Positions 1-12,159 of a DNA stretch of 64,000 bases are shown here, in pieces. The translations under genes were made by a program, and so were the position numbers. Positions within the stretch are counted from its first letter, which is position 1, and each line of letters opens with the position of its first letter. The stretch lies in the NCBI GenBank assembly GCA_036768485.1, contig JAVLUZ010000154.1:41633646-41697645 (forward strand). Direction: 5' to 3'. The stretch is from Mermis nigrescens. Lineage: Eukaryota > Nematoda > Enoplea > Mermithida > Mermithidae. The notes below the pieces were generated by a model. The model was given only the letters and a program-made list of their open reading frames with translations. It had not been told where the DNA came from and made no database searches.

Positions 1-354
1 TCAAAAATTTTTCGGCTTTTCGCATAAAATGCTACAAATACAGGAAATAAAGCAATAAATCTAGCTTATACACGTCCATCCGCCTACGTTTCACAAGTTT
101 TCCAGCGCCTCGCGCCAGATTTTCGCTAAAGTCAAAAAATGTAATGATTTTTCCGCACAACAAAATTCGATAATTTCAAAATTTTTCAGAAAAAATTTTG
201 CGTCAAAAGTGATTTTAAGTAAAAGTATACAATGTATTAAACGCCGAAAAATGCTATTTCGCGCACGAAGGGCAAATTTTTGGACCTATTTTCTGACTGT
301 CCTTGAAAAAGTTAGGGTAACGCTCCTCCCTTTAGGAAAATCCTAGATCCGCCA
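1..354. mobile_element. Family J element, right part only
   Basis: The stretch ends in a reversed copy of the family J terminus (aaaatcctagatccgcc), the same end seen at 13027 and 48334. It holds GCG-rich hairpin remnants (gcgcctcgcgcc near 106) and AT-rich filler. The left boundary lies outside the window or is unreadable. No coding sequence is visible. Confidence 0.4.
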
Positions 355-418
355 ATGGCTAAAACGATGAATCTCGGCCCTGATAGGGAGGAGGAACGGC
401 CGACCCTGGGTGGGAGAC

Positions 419-802
419 ATACATACTCAGGAGGGTTTACGGGTGTTTCACTCTCCAAAATTTTCCACCCCCTCCAGAATGAGGGATTACTTGAAAATTC
501 CAAAAAATTTGTTACAAAAATGCGGCGGTTTAAGCATTTTAGCTATCGCTTTATTCAACGTGCCAAATTTTCGGCTATTCGCGGCATGGACTCATTTTTT
601 GATTATTTTTGTTCGATTTAATCGAATTTTTCAGATACTTTTTCGAAATTTTATTTTTTCACTTTTAGGCTCTGGAAAGATAGAGCGCAGTCAGAAATGC
701 CGAAAATTATATTTTTGATCCGTACCCACCTTTTATGGAGACCGTAAGAGGCACTTTAAAACTTTAATCTCTCCCTAGAATTCCTTTGTTGTGCGTGTCT
801 CA
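419..802. mobile_element. Family D MITE, copy 1
   Basis: A 384-bp AT-rich non-autonomous element flanked by the perfect 8-bp duplication tgggagac (411-418 and 803-810). It shares the family D interior with the copies at 40067 and 58337: poly-C near one end, a run resembling 'gatagagc..cgtcagaa', and 'aaggca(c/a)ttta' near the other. Eight-base duplications are typical of hAT transposons. No transposase is encoded. Confidence 0.65.
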
Positions 803-819
803 TGGGAGACCCCATCCAA

Positions 820-1525
820 ACATGCACAGAGGGGTTGAGGGAAGTATTAGCCCCCCTGAAGGGTCAGTCGACGAGGTAGTGTCAGGCGATCTTGAGCTGA
901 TTGAATGTTTTTTTGCATAATTTTTTTAGGTCAAAAGCAGTAAAAACGTCAGAAATTCATCCGGCGCTTCGCGCCAGATTAGTAATTAGTACTTTTAAGT
1001 ACTTTTAACTCAAGAGCGCCAGAAATTACTAAATTTTTGCATTTTTACGTGTTAAAAGTGATATAATGCAGTCAAAATGGACTAAAAATGCTTTTAAAAT
1101 GCGATATTAACACGAAAAAACGTTTTATAGGCTATTTTGACCATTTTGGTCATTAAAACAGCAAAAAATCGTCAACGTTAAATTTACTGCTTCGGATTTT
1201 TGGGATTACTCCCCTGCCCTGCTGACCCTGACCTTGTGTATCTACGACCATACGTGGGCCGTGGGCAGCAAGAAAATTCTGGGGGTGCACGATTTTTCAA
1301 AGGTCAAAAAATGGCCTTAAAAATGGTGGTATGGCGTAAAAAATACCATTTTTCGACGTTTCTCATCGAGCACTATCCATGGGCATCAAAAAATTGTAAA
1401 AACTAGAAAAATTTTCAAAAAATGAATTCTGGGGTATTTTAATTTCTGTGGGGGTGGGGGTATTTTGGTTTCTAAGGGGTGCATACCCCCAAACCCCTCC
1501 CCCACGCCCAGGTGTGCCTACGACC
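820..1525. mobile_element. Family F element interrupted by a family C copy
   Basis: Flanked by the perfect 8-bp duplication ccatccaa (812-819 and 1526-1533). The interior matches the second family F copy at about 2231-2651 ('gggtcag..gtgtcaggcgat', 'cgttaaatttactg', 'ctgaccctgaccttgtg'). It contains a GGCGC-TTC-GCGCC hairpin at 963-975. A family C element is inserted near its right end (1249-1516). No protein is encoded. Confidence 0.6.
1249..1516. mobile_element. Family C MITE, copy 1 (nested in F)
   Basis: Termini are catacgtgggc and the reverse-oriented gcccaggtgtg. The flanking duplication is tctacgac/cctacgac (7 of 8). The interior shows the family C landmarks: 'tcaaaggtcaaaaaatggcctta', 'tctcatcgagcactatcc', and a G-rich then C-rich tract. 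It is inserted inside the family F element, so it is the younger insertion. Confidence 0.7.
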
Positions 1526-1533
1526 CCATCCAA

Positions 1534-1847
1534 CTTTTACTTCTCCGGATAAAAGATTAAAATGTAAAGAACAAATAGATTATCAATTGATAAGATCATA
1601 GACAATAAATGAACGAATCGCAGAAATGAAATTTATCGACTAACAGCCAGATCAATGGACGACAAGATTGAGTCATTTCTTCCACTCTGATATTTTGATA
1701 AAAGCAAGATAATATTTTGTCGATTTATGGAAAAATCAAAAAAGCAACAAAGCGTTTACAAAAAGTATGTGATTTTAGTCATTTTCCGCCTCAACTTTGC
1801 CCATTTTTTTCAAATTTCCTATTTTGCCTTTCTCGGAGGATACCACA
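1534..1847. other. Unique-looking intergenic stretch
   Basis: One of the few stretches near the left edge without recognisable repeats up to about 1830. On the minus strand an AG at about 1691 follows a T-rich run and could open a short exon of the coiled-coil gene to the right (phase 0 reading SGRNDSILSS), but nothing confirms it. Otherwise I see no feature. Confidence 0.2.
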
Positions 1848-2089
1848 CATAGGTGGGCGGCACCAAAGTTCTGAGGGGATGCAAGATTTTTTCAAAGGTC
1901 AAAAAATTGCCTTAAAAATGGTGGTATGACGAAAAAACACCATTTTTCAACGTTTCTCATCGAGCACTATGCATCGGCATCAAAAAATTGCGGAAAGACA
2001 AAAAATTTCAAAAATTGTATTCTGTGGGGGGGGGGGGTATTTTGGTTTCTAGGGGGTGCATACCCCCAAACCCCCCACGCCCAGGTATG
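1848..2089. mobile_element. Family C MITE, copy 2
   Basis: Starts cataggtgggc and ends gcccaggtatg, the family C terminal repeat. The interior is nearly identical to the copy at 1249: the 'ggtcaaaaaattgcctta' and 'catcgagcactatgc' landmarks and a long poly-G run. No clear target duplication is visible, because another element seems to abut it on the right. Confidence 0.65.
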
Positions 2090-2230
2090 GTGGGCAGCAG
2101 CTGAATTCTGGAGGAATCCAATATAGCGAAATCGCCAAAAAAAATGCGCCAAAAATAAAATTCTAGTGGTCTGTCCATTTTTCGCAGAGGGGCTTCGCCA
2201 GATTCTCGAGGGGATAAACAGATTCCCACC

Positions 2231-2651
2231 ACACATGCACATAGGGGGGTGAGGGGGGTATTACCCCCCTGAGGGGTCAGCTAGACCGGTACTGTCCGGC
2301 GATTTTGAGCAAACAGGTCTTGTTCTGCATCATTTTTGACATCAAAATCAGTAAAAATGTCAAAATTTTTCCGGCGCTCCGCCACGGATTAGTACTTTTA
2401 TATACTTTTTTACCCAAAAAAACGCTAAAAATTGATTAATTTCTGTATTTTTTAGTGTTAAAAGTGATGTAATGCAGTCAACATGGACTACAAATGCTTT
2501 TAAATTGCTAAATTACTACGAAAAACCGTTTTATAGGCTATTTTGACTATTTTGGTCGTTTAAACAACAGAAAATTTGTGAACGTTAAATTTACTGTTTT
2601 GGATTTCTGAGATTTTACCCCCCCTGCCGACCCTGACCTTGTGCACCTATG
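2231..2651. mobile_element. Family F MITE, copy 2
   Basis: An uninterrupted version of the element at 820-1525, with 'gggtcagctagaccggtactgtccggcg' near the left end and 'ccgaccctgaccttgtgcacctatg' at the right. Flanks ttcccacc/ttccccac agree at 6 of 8 positions. The hairpin core here is degraded (cggcgctccgccac). No protein is encoded. Confidence 0.5.
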
Positions 2652-3239
2652 TTCCCCACTCATATGTGTTAACATAGATGCACATCAAGGCCAGTCCGGG
2701 ATCAGGTCCAGTCAGCCAGCTTTTAGGGGCTAAAATGAGCTCGAAAATTGTAATAAATATTAAAGCATCGTAGAAAAGACGTAAATCCACGGTTTTTAGT
2801 CAATTCGAAGCAATTCTGAAGATAATTTATATTTTCCTCCATTTTTTGCCTTCATTTTGCCCCTTTACAAAAAATTTGAGATTTTTCTATTCTGAGGTCT
2901 ACTCCAGACCCCCAAATCTTCCAAACGCATATAGGTACCTGGCCATGCGCAAGCAGCAGCCGAATGCTGAGGGTCTGGATGGCGTAAAGCTATAAAACGC
3001 GAAAAAAGCCGGAAATTTAATTCTGGAGTCGATCTATTCTTAGTGGGGTTTGCGGATTCTCAGTGGTCTAATCCCCCGCCCCCACCGCCCACTTGTGGCC
3101 CTACCATAGATGCGCACTGTGGTCAATCTGAGGGGGAGAGAGGGGGTCAGTTGATCTAGGATGGGGAGGGCAAAAATTGAGCTTTTGGGCCAAAATGATC
3201 TTAAAAACTGGCATAAACGATGAACAAGCTTTAGTTCTT
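2652..3239. other. Degraded MITE remnants, no gene
   Basis: Fragments of C/G-tract elements ('atataggtacctggc', 'cacttgtggccctaccatagatgcgcac') without clean ends. I see no coding sequence or RNA gene here. Confidence 0.3.
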
Positions 3240-3690
3240 CTCTGATGACCTCGTCTATTTATGATTTTTCGATTTTTTCTTCTCTTTCCTCTTCTACATT
3301 TTTTTCTTTTCTTCTTCTTCTTCTTTTTGTTTTTTTTGTTTTTTTTCTTCTTTTTCCTTACCTTTTTTATGTAAGTTTTCGTTTTATTATCCTGCCTACT
3401 TTTTCTGTTTCATTTAGACTTTTGCGCCTCATAAAACATGTAATCTCTCATAATATAATTATTTCTAGGTACACTTGTGCTATTTTACGTGTCCTTTTTG
3501 TTTCTTTCTTACTAATAGCATGATGCACGCACCTCTATATCTGTCTTTCTTTCTTCTTTTTTTCAATATTTGATTGGTTATTTATTTATTTATTCATTTT
3601 ATTTTTTTCTTTTTTCTTCCTCATTATTTCTTTTTGTTTATTTCTTTTTACTTCTTTCTCGTATTGATGACTTCTTACTATATAAGCGTT
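3240..3690. repeat. Polypyrimidine (T/C) tract
   Basis: About 450 bp of almost pure T and C on the plus strand (ttctttt and cttcttctt runs), purine-only on the minus strand. This composition can form triplex DNA. It lies next to the visible 3' end of the minus-strand coiled-coil gene. Reading frames inside it are compositional artefacts. Confidence 0.55.
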
Positions 3691-3912
3691 AAATCTACGT
3701 GTTCCCATAATTTCCGGTCAATTTCAGGCACTTCAATATAAATTTTTAAATTTTCATCCATTTCTGACCATCATTTGCCTCATTTTCTCCGGAAAATTTC
3801 CAATTTTTTCCATTCTGGGGGCCTAGACGACCCCCAAATCTTCCACAAGCACGTCTGCCCCTCACTCGCCGAACATTTGCTAAGAAAAATTAAAATAAAA
3901 ACGAGATTTCAC

Positions 3913-4052
3913 TTGCACAAGCTGCTTGTGCGCCAAAGCATTTTGCTCCAATTCGTCGATGGTGGTCATCAAAGACGAATTGGACTTGGAAATATGTTTT
4001 AGTTCAGCGTTGTAATCGTTCATTTTCGATTCGGTCGGTTTAAGAGAAGCGT
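3913..4052 (-). CDS. Unknown coiled-coil gene, exon C (internal)
   Basis: Third visible exon of a minus-strand gene I do not recognise. The acceptor is cctcag before 4052 and the donor is CAA|gtgaaa after 3913. The acceptor phase (two bases of a split codon) fits the single base left by exon B, giving an Asp codon. It encodes about 46 polar residues with a heptad-like pattern (MNDYNAELKHISKSNSSL, then TTIDELEQNALAHKQLVQ), consistent with a coiled coil. The frame stays open in phase 0 at the donor, so at least one more exon must lie to the left or outside the window. Confidence 0.6.
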
Positions 4053-4576
4053 CTGAGGTAAAAAAATTAGAACAAAATATAGAAAATTAACAATGAATGG
4101 AAAATTAAATTTTAAAACAACAAAAATAAAAAATCAACAATAAATTTTAAATTAAATAAAAAACAAAAATTAAAAAATGAACAATAAATTGACTGAATAA
4201 TCAATAATAAGAGTTGCCAGACTAAAAAAATCAAAGCCGAGGAAAAATAGTGAAAATAGGCCAAGCTTTGTACAAATTTTCACAAGATTTAAAAAACTAA
4301 AAGCAGTCGAGTTAATCAAAAACCAGCCGAAATTGGTCGGTTTACCAAATTTTTTTCCGCAACACTGGACGTACACACATATTGCTAATAATTACAATGA
4401 TAAACATATTGAATATACATAAGTATGTATTATAGAATGAAAATAATGAAAATATAATGAAAATAAACTGATGAGGTAAAATTGGACAAACCCCCGAAAT
4501 CCAAAAAATAAAATAGAAGTAAGAAATTGTACCACGAATTGCATTCAAAGGTCAGGTTCTCCTCATCTAGTGTATC

Positions 4577-5143
4577 CATGGGCGTAGGCTGAAGGAGGGG
4601 GGAGCGGCCGCCCCCCCCCCCTTAGCCCAAAATAGTTTTGAAAAAAATGGAAATGCATGAAAATCGACATCTTTTCATTAAAAAATCTCAAAATTTTCGG
4701 CGCTTCGCGCCGTAGAATCATCATTTTCGATAATTTAGACCCAGGCGCGGCCAAAAAACCGTCATTTTTCTTAGCTTATTTAGAGAAGTAAATTTTCTTT
4801 GGACAACTTTGAATTTTATGAACTTAATGGATAGTGCATCTTCGGAAACGTCGGAAAATGCACTTTATTTGGTGCTCCGGCGAACATATCCCGAAATATA
4901 CAGTGCTCGCCACGAATGTTTACGTTTTAATATGCTCCATAGGATGATAGAGCTTGTTAAGGGATATATGTTTAACACGTCAGTCGTGCGTGGGCGGAAA
5001 TAGGACCGACGTATTAAAGTTATAACCTTAACAAGCTCTAGAAGCTTATTAAAGCGTAAACATTCGTGGCGAGTAGTGTAGGTCTCACCAATTTCGGAAC
5101 GCCCCTCCCCCTCTAAAAACTCGTCGCGCTACGCTCCCTGAGT
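4577..5143. mobile_element. Family K element interrupted by a Tc1-like MITE
   Basis: Begins catgggcgtaggctg, then a poly-G/poly-C block (gcggccgccccc), a GGCGC-TTC-GCGCC hairpin at 4699-4711, and 'gcactttatttggtgc'. The same order, reversed, occurs in the intact copy at about 44948-45315. The unit is split at a TA by the 178-bp element at 4901-5078. The right end is approximate. Confidence 0.5.
4901..5078. mobile_element. Tc1/mariner-like foldback MITE, copy 1
   Basis: A 178-bp element starting cagtgctcgccacgaatg and ending cattcgtggcgagtagtg, so the arms are inverted repeats of about 30 bp or more. It is flanked by TA on both sides (4899-4900 and 5079-5080), the target duplication of Tc1/mariner transposons. 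A near-identical copy lies at 33410-33588. It is inserted in a family K element. Confidence 0.8.
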
Positions 5144-5646
5144 GTATCGATATTATTTTGATTTATTTACTTTTTATCGATTAATTTCTTTAAGCGATTA
5201 ATCTTCGATCAATCGCATCATCTTAATGAATGGAGCGTTAAAAAATATAAGCGAAAAACTTCATCGCCAACATTAATGTGAAAAAACTAAAAAAATGTGA
5301 ATGAATAAATTTCAAAAAATTTTAAATTTTAAAATTTCTCAAAATTTAGAAAAAGTTTTTTGGAAAATTTGTTTGCCAATTTAGCCGATTTAGGGGACTT
5401 TTCTGATCTTGCAGGTCTCAAAATCTTGACATTTCCTCGCAAAAGTTTTATATTTTTTTCTATTCAATCAATTTCGTTTTTATTTTATTATTTTACAGTC
5501 TTTAACCTACATATTTTTCATCAAAATTTTGTGATCCCTTATTTTGTCGAGGACTATGGATTTTAAGCACTAAGAAGTTGAAGCAAAATCAAGTGTAAAT
5601 TGACTAAAACGCAAACAGGCACTGCAGGTATATAGCAGTGAGTGAC
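5144..5646. other. Intron DNA without recognised features
   Basis: AT-rich sequence between exons B and C of the coiled-coil gene. I see no coding sequence, RNA gene or repeat with clear ends. Confidence 0.35.
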
Positions 5647-5893
5647 CGGAAATTGGAGAGTGAAAGGCGGCTTCCGCCTCGCTTTTTTGGCATTCTGCCA
5701 AAAAGGCGACCATTTCGTCGCCGATGGCGCGTCGAATCGGGCGAATTTCATTTTGGAACCGAGCCAAGTGCTCTTCGCTGAGGCGACTGGCCACGAGGGT
5801 CATTTGGTTAAGGTCAGAGGTCAGCTGGCGCACCGTCTGGTCAGCCAGTTGCTTTTCGCGTGCATTATCCGCCCGGTCCGACCGCAGCCTATG
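5647..5893 (-). CDS. Unknown coiled-coil gene, exon B
   Basis: Acceptor ttttcag before 5893 (phase 0) and donor TCC G|gtcact after 5647 (phase 1, matching exon C). It encodes 82 residues. The exon is GC-richer than its surroundings, as real exons here are. The protein is highly charged and helical in character (motifs ADNAREKQLADQTVRQL, LSEEHLARFQNEIRPIRRAI, FLAECQKSEAEAA), which suggests a coiled-coil or helical-bundle protein. I do not recognise the family and assign no function. Confidence 0.65.
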
Positions 5894-6110
5894 CTGAAAA
5901 ATTAATCGTTTGCATTCATTCATAACAGTTTTTAATCAATCTTTTGAGTCGAAGCTAATGAAATTAATTAGAAGGAATTCGCCACAACAATTGACAGATT
6001 TTAAAGCTAGTATTCAATTTGAAAAACTGAATAAAAAAATCTGGAATTTCAAAACGAATGATATAGCCATGGAAGCACATCTGGACAATGGGTTCAACCC
6101 GGTTCAACCC

Positions 6111-6185
6111 GGTATCACCTGAAAGCCACTCGGTATCACCTGAAAGCCACTCGGTATCACCTGAGAAGATCGCTAGTATCACCTG
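6111..6185. repeat. 21-bp tandem repeat
   Basis: Three to four copies of cggtatcacctgaaagccact, preceded by a doubled ggttcaaccc at 6090-6110. It sits just upstream, on the gene's strand, of exon B. Confidence 0.8.
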
Positions 6186-6266
6186 AATTTTTTTGTTAAA
6201 AAACAAAGATAAACTCAGCAAAAATCAATGTACAAGTACAAAACATGTAAATAGATCATTTAGACC

Positions 6267-7490
6267 CGGCCATCCAACTAACCAACCGGCCAACCAACTG
6301 GCCGACTAACCAATCAATCAGAAGGAACTAGCCAACCAACCAACCAACCAACTGGCCAACCAAGCAAGCAAGCAACCAACTAACTAGCTGGCCATCCAAC
6401 CAAGCCAGCAAAAAAACCGGCCAACCAACCACTTAACTAGCCAACCAACCAATTAGCCAACCAACCAGCAAAGCAACCAACCAACCAACCGGCCAACCAA
6501 ACAACCAACCGGCCAACCAACAAACCAACTAACTGCCAACCAACCATTTAAGTAGCCAACCAACCAATCAATCAATCAACCAACTAACTAATCAACCAAC
6601 CGACCGACCAGCCAACTGGCCAACCAAACAAGCAACTAGATACCCAATCAATTGACCAACCAACCAATTAGCCAACCAACCAACCGACACACCACCAACC
6701 AATTAACCAACTAACGAGCCAACCAACCAACTTACTGGCCAACCAACCAACCGGCCAACAGAGCAACTAACTAGTCAATCAACCAACCAACCAGCCGACC
6801 GACCAACTAAGAGGTCAACCAACCAACCAGCCAACCAACCAACCAACCAACCAGCCAACCAACGAATTAACTGGCCAACCAAGCTGGCCAACCGACCAAC
6901 CAACTAGCCAACCAACCAACCAACTGGCCAACCAAGCAATCAAACAGCCAACCAACTGGCCAGCCAACTAGCCAACCGAATAACCGACTAACCAACTGAC
7001 TAGCCAACCAGCTAACCAAACAACCAACTAAACAACCAACCTATCAAATGGCCAACCCAACAACAAAACAATAGGCCAATCTACCAACCAACTAGCCAAT
7101 TCAACAACTAACCGGCCAACCAACCACCCAACCAAACTGCTCAAACAACTATCTGGCCAACCAACCAATTAGCCAATCAATGCATAACCGACTGATCAAC
7201 CAACTCGCAAACCAACTACTCAGCCGATGAACGAAGTAACCAAACAGTCTGCTGATTAACTGACAAGCCAACCCATTTATTGACCAACCAACCAAATGAC
7301 GAAACATCAGATCAACCAACCATCTAACCGACCAATCAACCAGCCATCCAGCCAACAAACCAACCAGTCAATCAATCAATGAATCAGTCAACCATTAAAC
7401 CAATCAATCAATCAACCAAGCAACCAACCGATCAATCATTCAATCAAGCCGACCAGCCAACTGACGAACCAACCACTCAACCATTCATTC
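6267..7490. repeat. CCAA-type tetranucleotide array (1.2 kb)
   Basis: About 1.2 kb of imperfect CCAA/CCAN units, with interspersed ggcc, tagc, actg and gatc variants every few units. The minus strand reads as repeated Trp-Leu-Val-Gly, an artefact of the repeat. It lies in the presumed first long intron of the coiled-coil gene. Units are well diverged, so the array is probably old. Confidence 0.9.
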
Positions 7491-8139
7491 TTAAAATTTT
7501 CTCCCGGCTTTTCAGCTAAACAGCTACACGTTTTTGACGTTTCACAGCTGCAAAAATACTGAAATTTACGGCGCTTGGCGCCATTTATTCAAAAAACTCA
7601 CCTTTCGCCTATTTCAGTTTTCGATGGATGAAATTTTTCGGCAAATAAAGTTTTCTGCATTTTTATCATACAAAAAGGTGCAAAATCGAGTGCAAAAGTA
7701 TATAAAGGTCGAGGTTTTTGGCGCTTCGCGCCAGATAGCGATTTCAGCATACTTTTATTCTAATTTTCATTTCATGTATAACTTTTCAAAAATTTTCGAT
7801 GCTACGCATCAAACGCTACAAATATGGAGAACAGAGCAACAATTCAAGCTTCTAAACGTCCTTCCACCAGAAATTCACGAATTTTTCGGCACTTCGCGCT
7901 AGGATTTGCACTGGAGTCAACGGAATTTAATGAGTTTTTTGGCACAAAATTGTCAAAAACTTTAAAAATTCTCGAAGAAATGTTGTGTCAAGATCGATTT
8001 CAAATGAAAGTAGACGACGTAAAACGCTGAAAAAACGCCAGTCCGCACGTGAAGGTTTTTAATCACATATTTGTCAATAAGAAAGTCTGCAAAATCTACT
8101 TGATAATTGTAAAAATATCAAAATATTTCAATAACTATT
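7491..8139. repeat. GCG-hairpin repeat DNA
   Basis: Contains several GGCGC..GCGCC hairpin cores (7570s, 7720-7732, 7884 region) separated by AT-rich sequence. It resembles the interior of families D and E but has no ends I can define. No coding sequence. Confidence 0.4.
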
Positions 8140-9640
8140 CTGTATTTTTTATCTTTGGAAACCTATAAATTGAAAGACTTCGGAGACTGCCTTTGCATTT
8201 GAACAAAGGGACCTTGTATAAAAACACTGGACAAAGGTATGTCAATCGGTGCAGGTGTAAGGGCATAAGATCCGCTGCTACTGAGGCTGGCTATTTAAGA
8301 CTGAAGTCGCATTGATTTAACATAATTTCTACATTTCTTATCTTTAGAAATGTGTCAAATTGAGCTTCATAAAAACGCCCACTTTGCGCCAGATATAATT
8401 GCTGCATAGCTTATATTTGTAAACCTGCAAAAGTGAGCATAAAAGAATAAATACATCGAAAATTTCCAGCGCTTCGCGCCGGATATAATTTCTATTGCAT
8501 ACATTCAGAAAGCTGCAAAATTGAGCTCAAAAGGATAAAAATATCGGAAATTTCCGGCGCTTCGCGCAAACTATAATTACTGTATTGCTGTTTAGAAAGT
8601 TGCAAAATTTATGTAGAAGGATAAAACTCGAAAATTTTCGGTGCTTTGCGCCAGGCATAATTACTGGATTGTTTATATCCAGAAACCTGAAAATTTGAAG
8701 TTTAAAAAGATAAAAATGTAGAAATGTTCTAGCGCTTCGCGCCAGATATAATTTAAGCACTCTATCTATTAAGAAAGCTTAAAAATTCAGCTTGAGGAGG
8801 TCAGAACGTCAAAAATTTTTCGTCAGTTCTATAATACGCCCGTTTTTGCACTGTTTGTCTTCAAAGGCTGCAAAATTGAGTTTAAAAGAGTAAAATGCTA
8901 AAAAATTTCTCGAATCACAAATTACTTTTTTTGAATATTTTCATTCGCCATTATATGGAGCTCGTCGACAGACATTTAGTCAAATGCATTTTTGTGCTAG
9001 GTTAAAGTTTTAAAGCTGGTGCAAAATTTCAGAGGACAAAAATCTAAATACCAGAATTTTGTCTTTCTCTTATCAACCGTACATGCCTCAAACTTAAGTC
9101 GAAGATGATGGAAAAGCCATAAGTTTCCATTAATAATGCCGACGTTACTAATTTATTCATAAGTCTGTTTCGATCAATTCCTAAAATTGAGCTGAAATGG
9201 GAAATTATCAACATTTCTGCTAGATTTAATATTCTTATTTCCCGTTTCGCATGAAAGAAGCAGTTACAAACCTAAGCGAAGTTTAAGGATGATTAAGGCT
9301 GCGAATTTTGTGGCAAGAACGATAGTAAGTTTCGGTACTGCTTGTATACTCGTATCTTTGAAAAGCGATCATATTGAGCTTAAGAGGATAGAAGGTCAAG
9401 ATTATTCGGCGCTTCGTGCCGAGATGTAATGTTTATTAATGTTTTAAAAATAAAAAGGCCAAAATTTTTACGCACTATTTGGCAGACGTAATAAATTATA
9501 TCATTGTTTACTTGTAAAAAGGCTGCTTAATTGGACTTATGTAAAGTATAGGGTAGAAATTTTCCATAATAAGGTCAATTTTTTGCGTTGTCTTGTCCTT
9601 TAAGAATCTGTGAAATTGAGCTGAGGATAATAAAAAGGCC
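8140..9640. repeat. Minisatellite of about 90 bp with a GC hairpin
   Basis: Units share the order 'aaaattgagct..aaggataaaa..tcgaaaatttccggcgcttcgcgccagatataatt'. The GGCGC-TTC-GCGCC core recurs at about 8388, 8466, 8556, 8640 and 8728, a spacing near 80-90 bp, then decays rightwards (a last recognisable core is near 9408). The hairpin stem is perfect in several units. Confidence 0.7.
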
Positions 9641-10324
9641 GAAAAAATTTCAAGAGGAGAACACTATAAAAACTATAGTTGTAAACCATTAGTGTACTGG
9701 CTGATTATGCTAAATGCGAGTAAATTAAGACGGATAAAACAAACGCAAATGATGCATGCAGACTTGCAGAACGTTTCGAAAAAGTTATGAGGTAACATAT
9801 TCCAAAACAACCGTTTTTCGAACCAGCAACCAACCACAATTTTTGGCCGCTGGTATCATCTGGAAGACCGGCCTTTGTCCAGGTATGCATGGAAGCAACC
9901 TTAGTTAAAAATGATTCGTAAATTTTTAAAGGGCATGCGGAGCGTGCGAGTTCAGTGGGATCAGCCCAAAAAATTTTTTTGCAGAAACAGTACAAATTTG
10001 AATGAAATTACTTCTAAAACTTTATTTTTCATTCATTCATTCATCCGTTCTTTTTGTAAAAAAGATATTAAAAAGTAATTTTTTGCATTTTTTCTCAACA
10101 TTTGCAGCTTGTTTATGTATTTCGGGCAGAAACAAAACATAAATCCTCGAATGTGGATAGTGAATGGCCACATAAGGCTTTCACAGGACATCAATACGTT
10201 GAGTAATATTGCGCATGAAAAATCGGTTTAAAAACAACACTATATCGTGACTTAAAATAGATTCCTGAGACACCACAGTAATATTATAAGGAGACTAAGC
10301 CGATTTTTTAACTTTTAGATACAT
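9641..10324. other. Intron DNA without recognised features
   Basis: AT-rich. A 96-codon open frame on the minus strand near 9705-9995 contains MITE-like termini (ccaggtatgcatgg) and shows no splice or family evidence, so it is not called. Confidence 0.3.
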
Positions 10325-10560
10325 TGCCGTGACTACATATGTAAGAGTAGAGGATGGGAGAACACCCCATCCAAAGTTGGTCGTCCCCATCCCCAAAGTC
10401 AGAATTTTTTGAACCCCACCCCTTGACTTTTGAAAAAAAAACTTGCATTTTCACCATTTTTATTGTTTTCCATTTGTGGTCAAAATTTGAATCAATTAAT
10501 GTTAAATTTTAATTTAAAATTTAAAATATTTGGAATTTACCCCCCCCCATTTGAAAAATG
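10325..10560. mobile_element. Family B-like MITE remnant
   Basis: Contains 'catatgtaagagtagaggatggg', 'ccatccaaagttggtcg' and 'tttgaccacaaatgg'-type landmarks of family B (compare 36261 and 39170). Its right end runs into the TA microsatellite. Boundaries are approximate. Confidence 0.4.
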
Positions 10561-10597
10561 CCGAAGATACCGGTCCAAAATTCTCAGCCGTACACAC

Positions 10598-11919
<1,322 letters not shown>

Positions 11920-12069
11920 GAAATAGCTTGCCGTGGTCATCAATTTTCGATGCTCCTTCAGGATATTCAAATGCGCTTTCGAAACTTCACCGAATTTTCT
12001 AATGGCTAAATCGGCTTTTCGCCATTCCGTGGAATCTGATATCATTGATGTTTCTGGCTCACTAGCCAT
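11920..12069 (-). CDS. Unknown coiled-coil gene, probable first exon
   Basis: Candidate first coding exon, starting at ATG 12069 (MASEPETSMISDSTEWRK..). It encodes about 46-50 residues rich in charged amino acids, ending near LKEHRKLMTT. The frame is open upstream of this ATG as well, so an earlier start or an upstream exon is possible. Two donors keep phase 0 for joining to exon B: GT after 11920 (TTC|gtatct) or a GC donor after 11932 (ACG|gcaagc). The next visible exon is 6 kb away, across the CCAA array. Product not recognised. Confidence 0.5.
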
Positions 12070-12159
12070 ATATAGTCGTTCGACCGGAAACCCAATCACA
12101 CTATCTACATACGAATCAAGTTGAAGGGCTCGGAGAAAATTTTTTGACCCCCCCTCCAA

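Noticed and set aside
7149..7358. Trp/Leu/Val-rich minus-strand frame (69 codons)
   Set aside because: It is a translation of the CCAA array, with no splice or family support.
6267..7490. CRISPR-like array
   Set aside because: There are no conserved direct repeats with unique spacers; it is a tetranucleotide satellite in a eukaryotic intron.
9705..9995. 96-codon minus-strand frame
   Set aside because: It contains MITE-like terminal sequence, shows no recognisable protein motif and no convincing splice sites.
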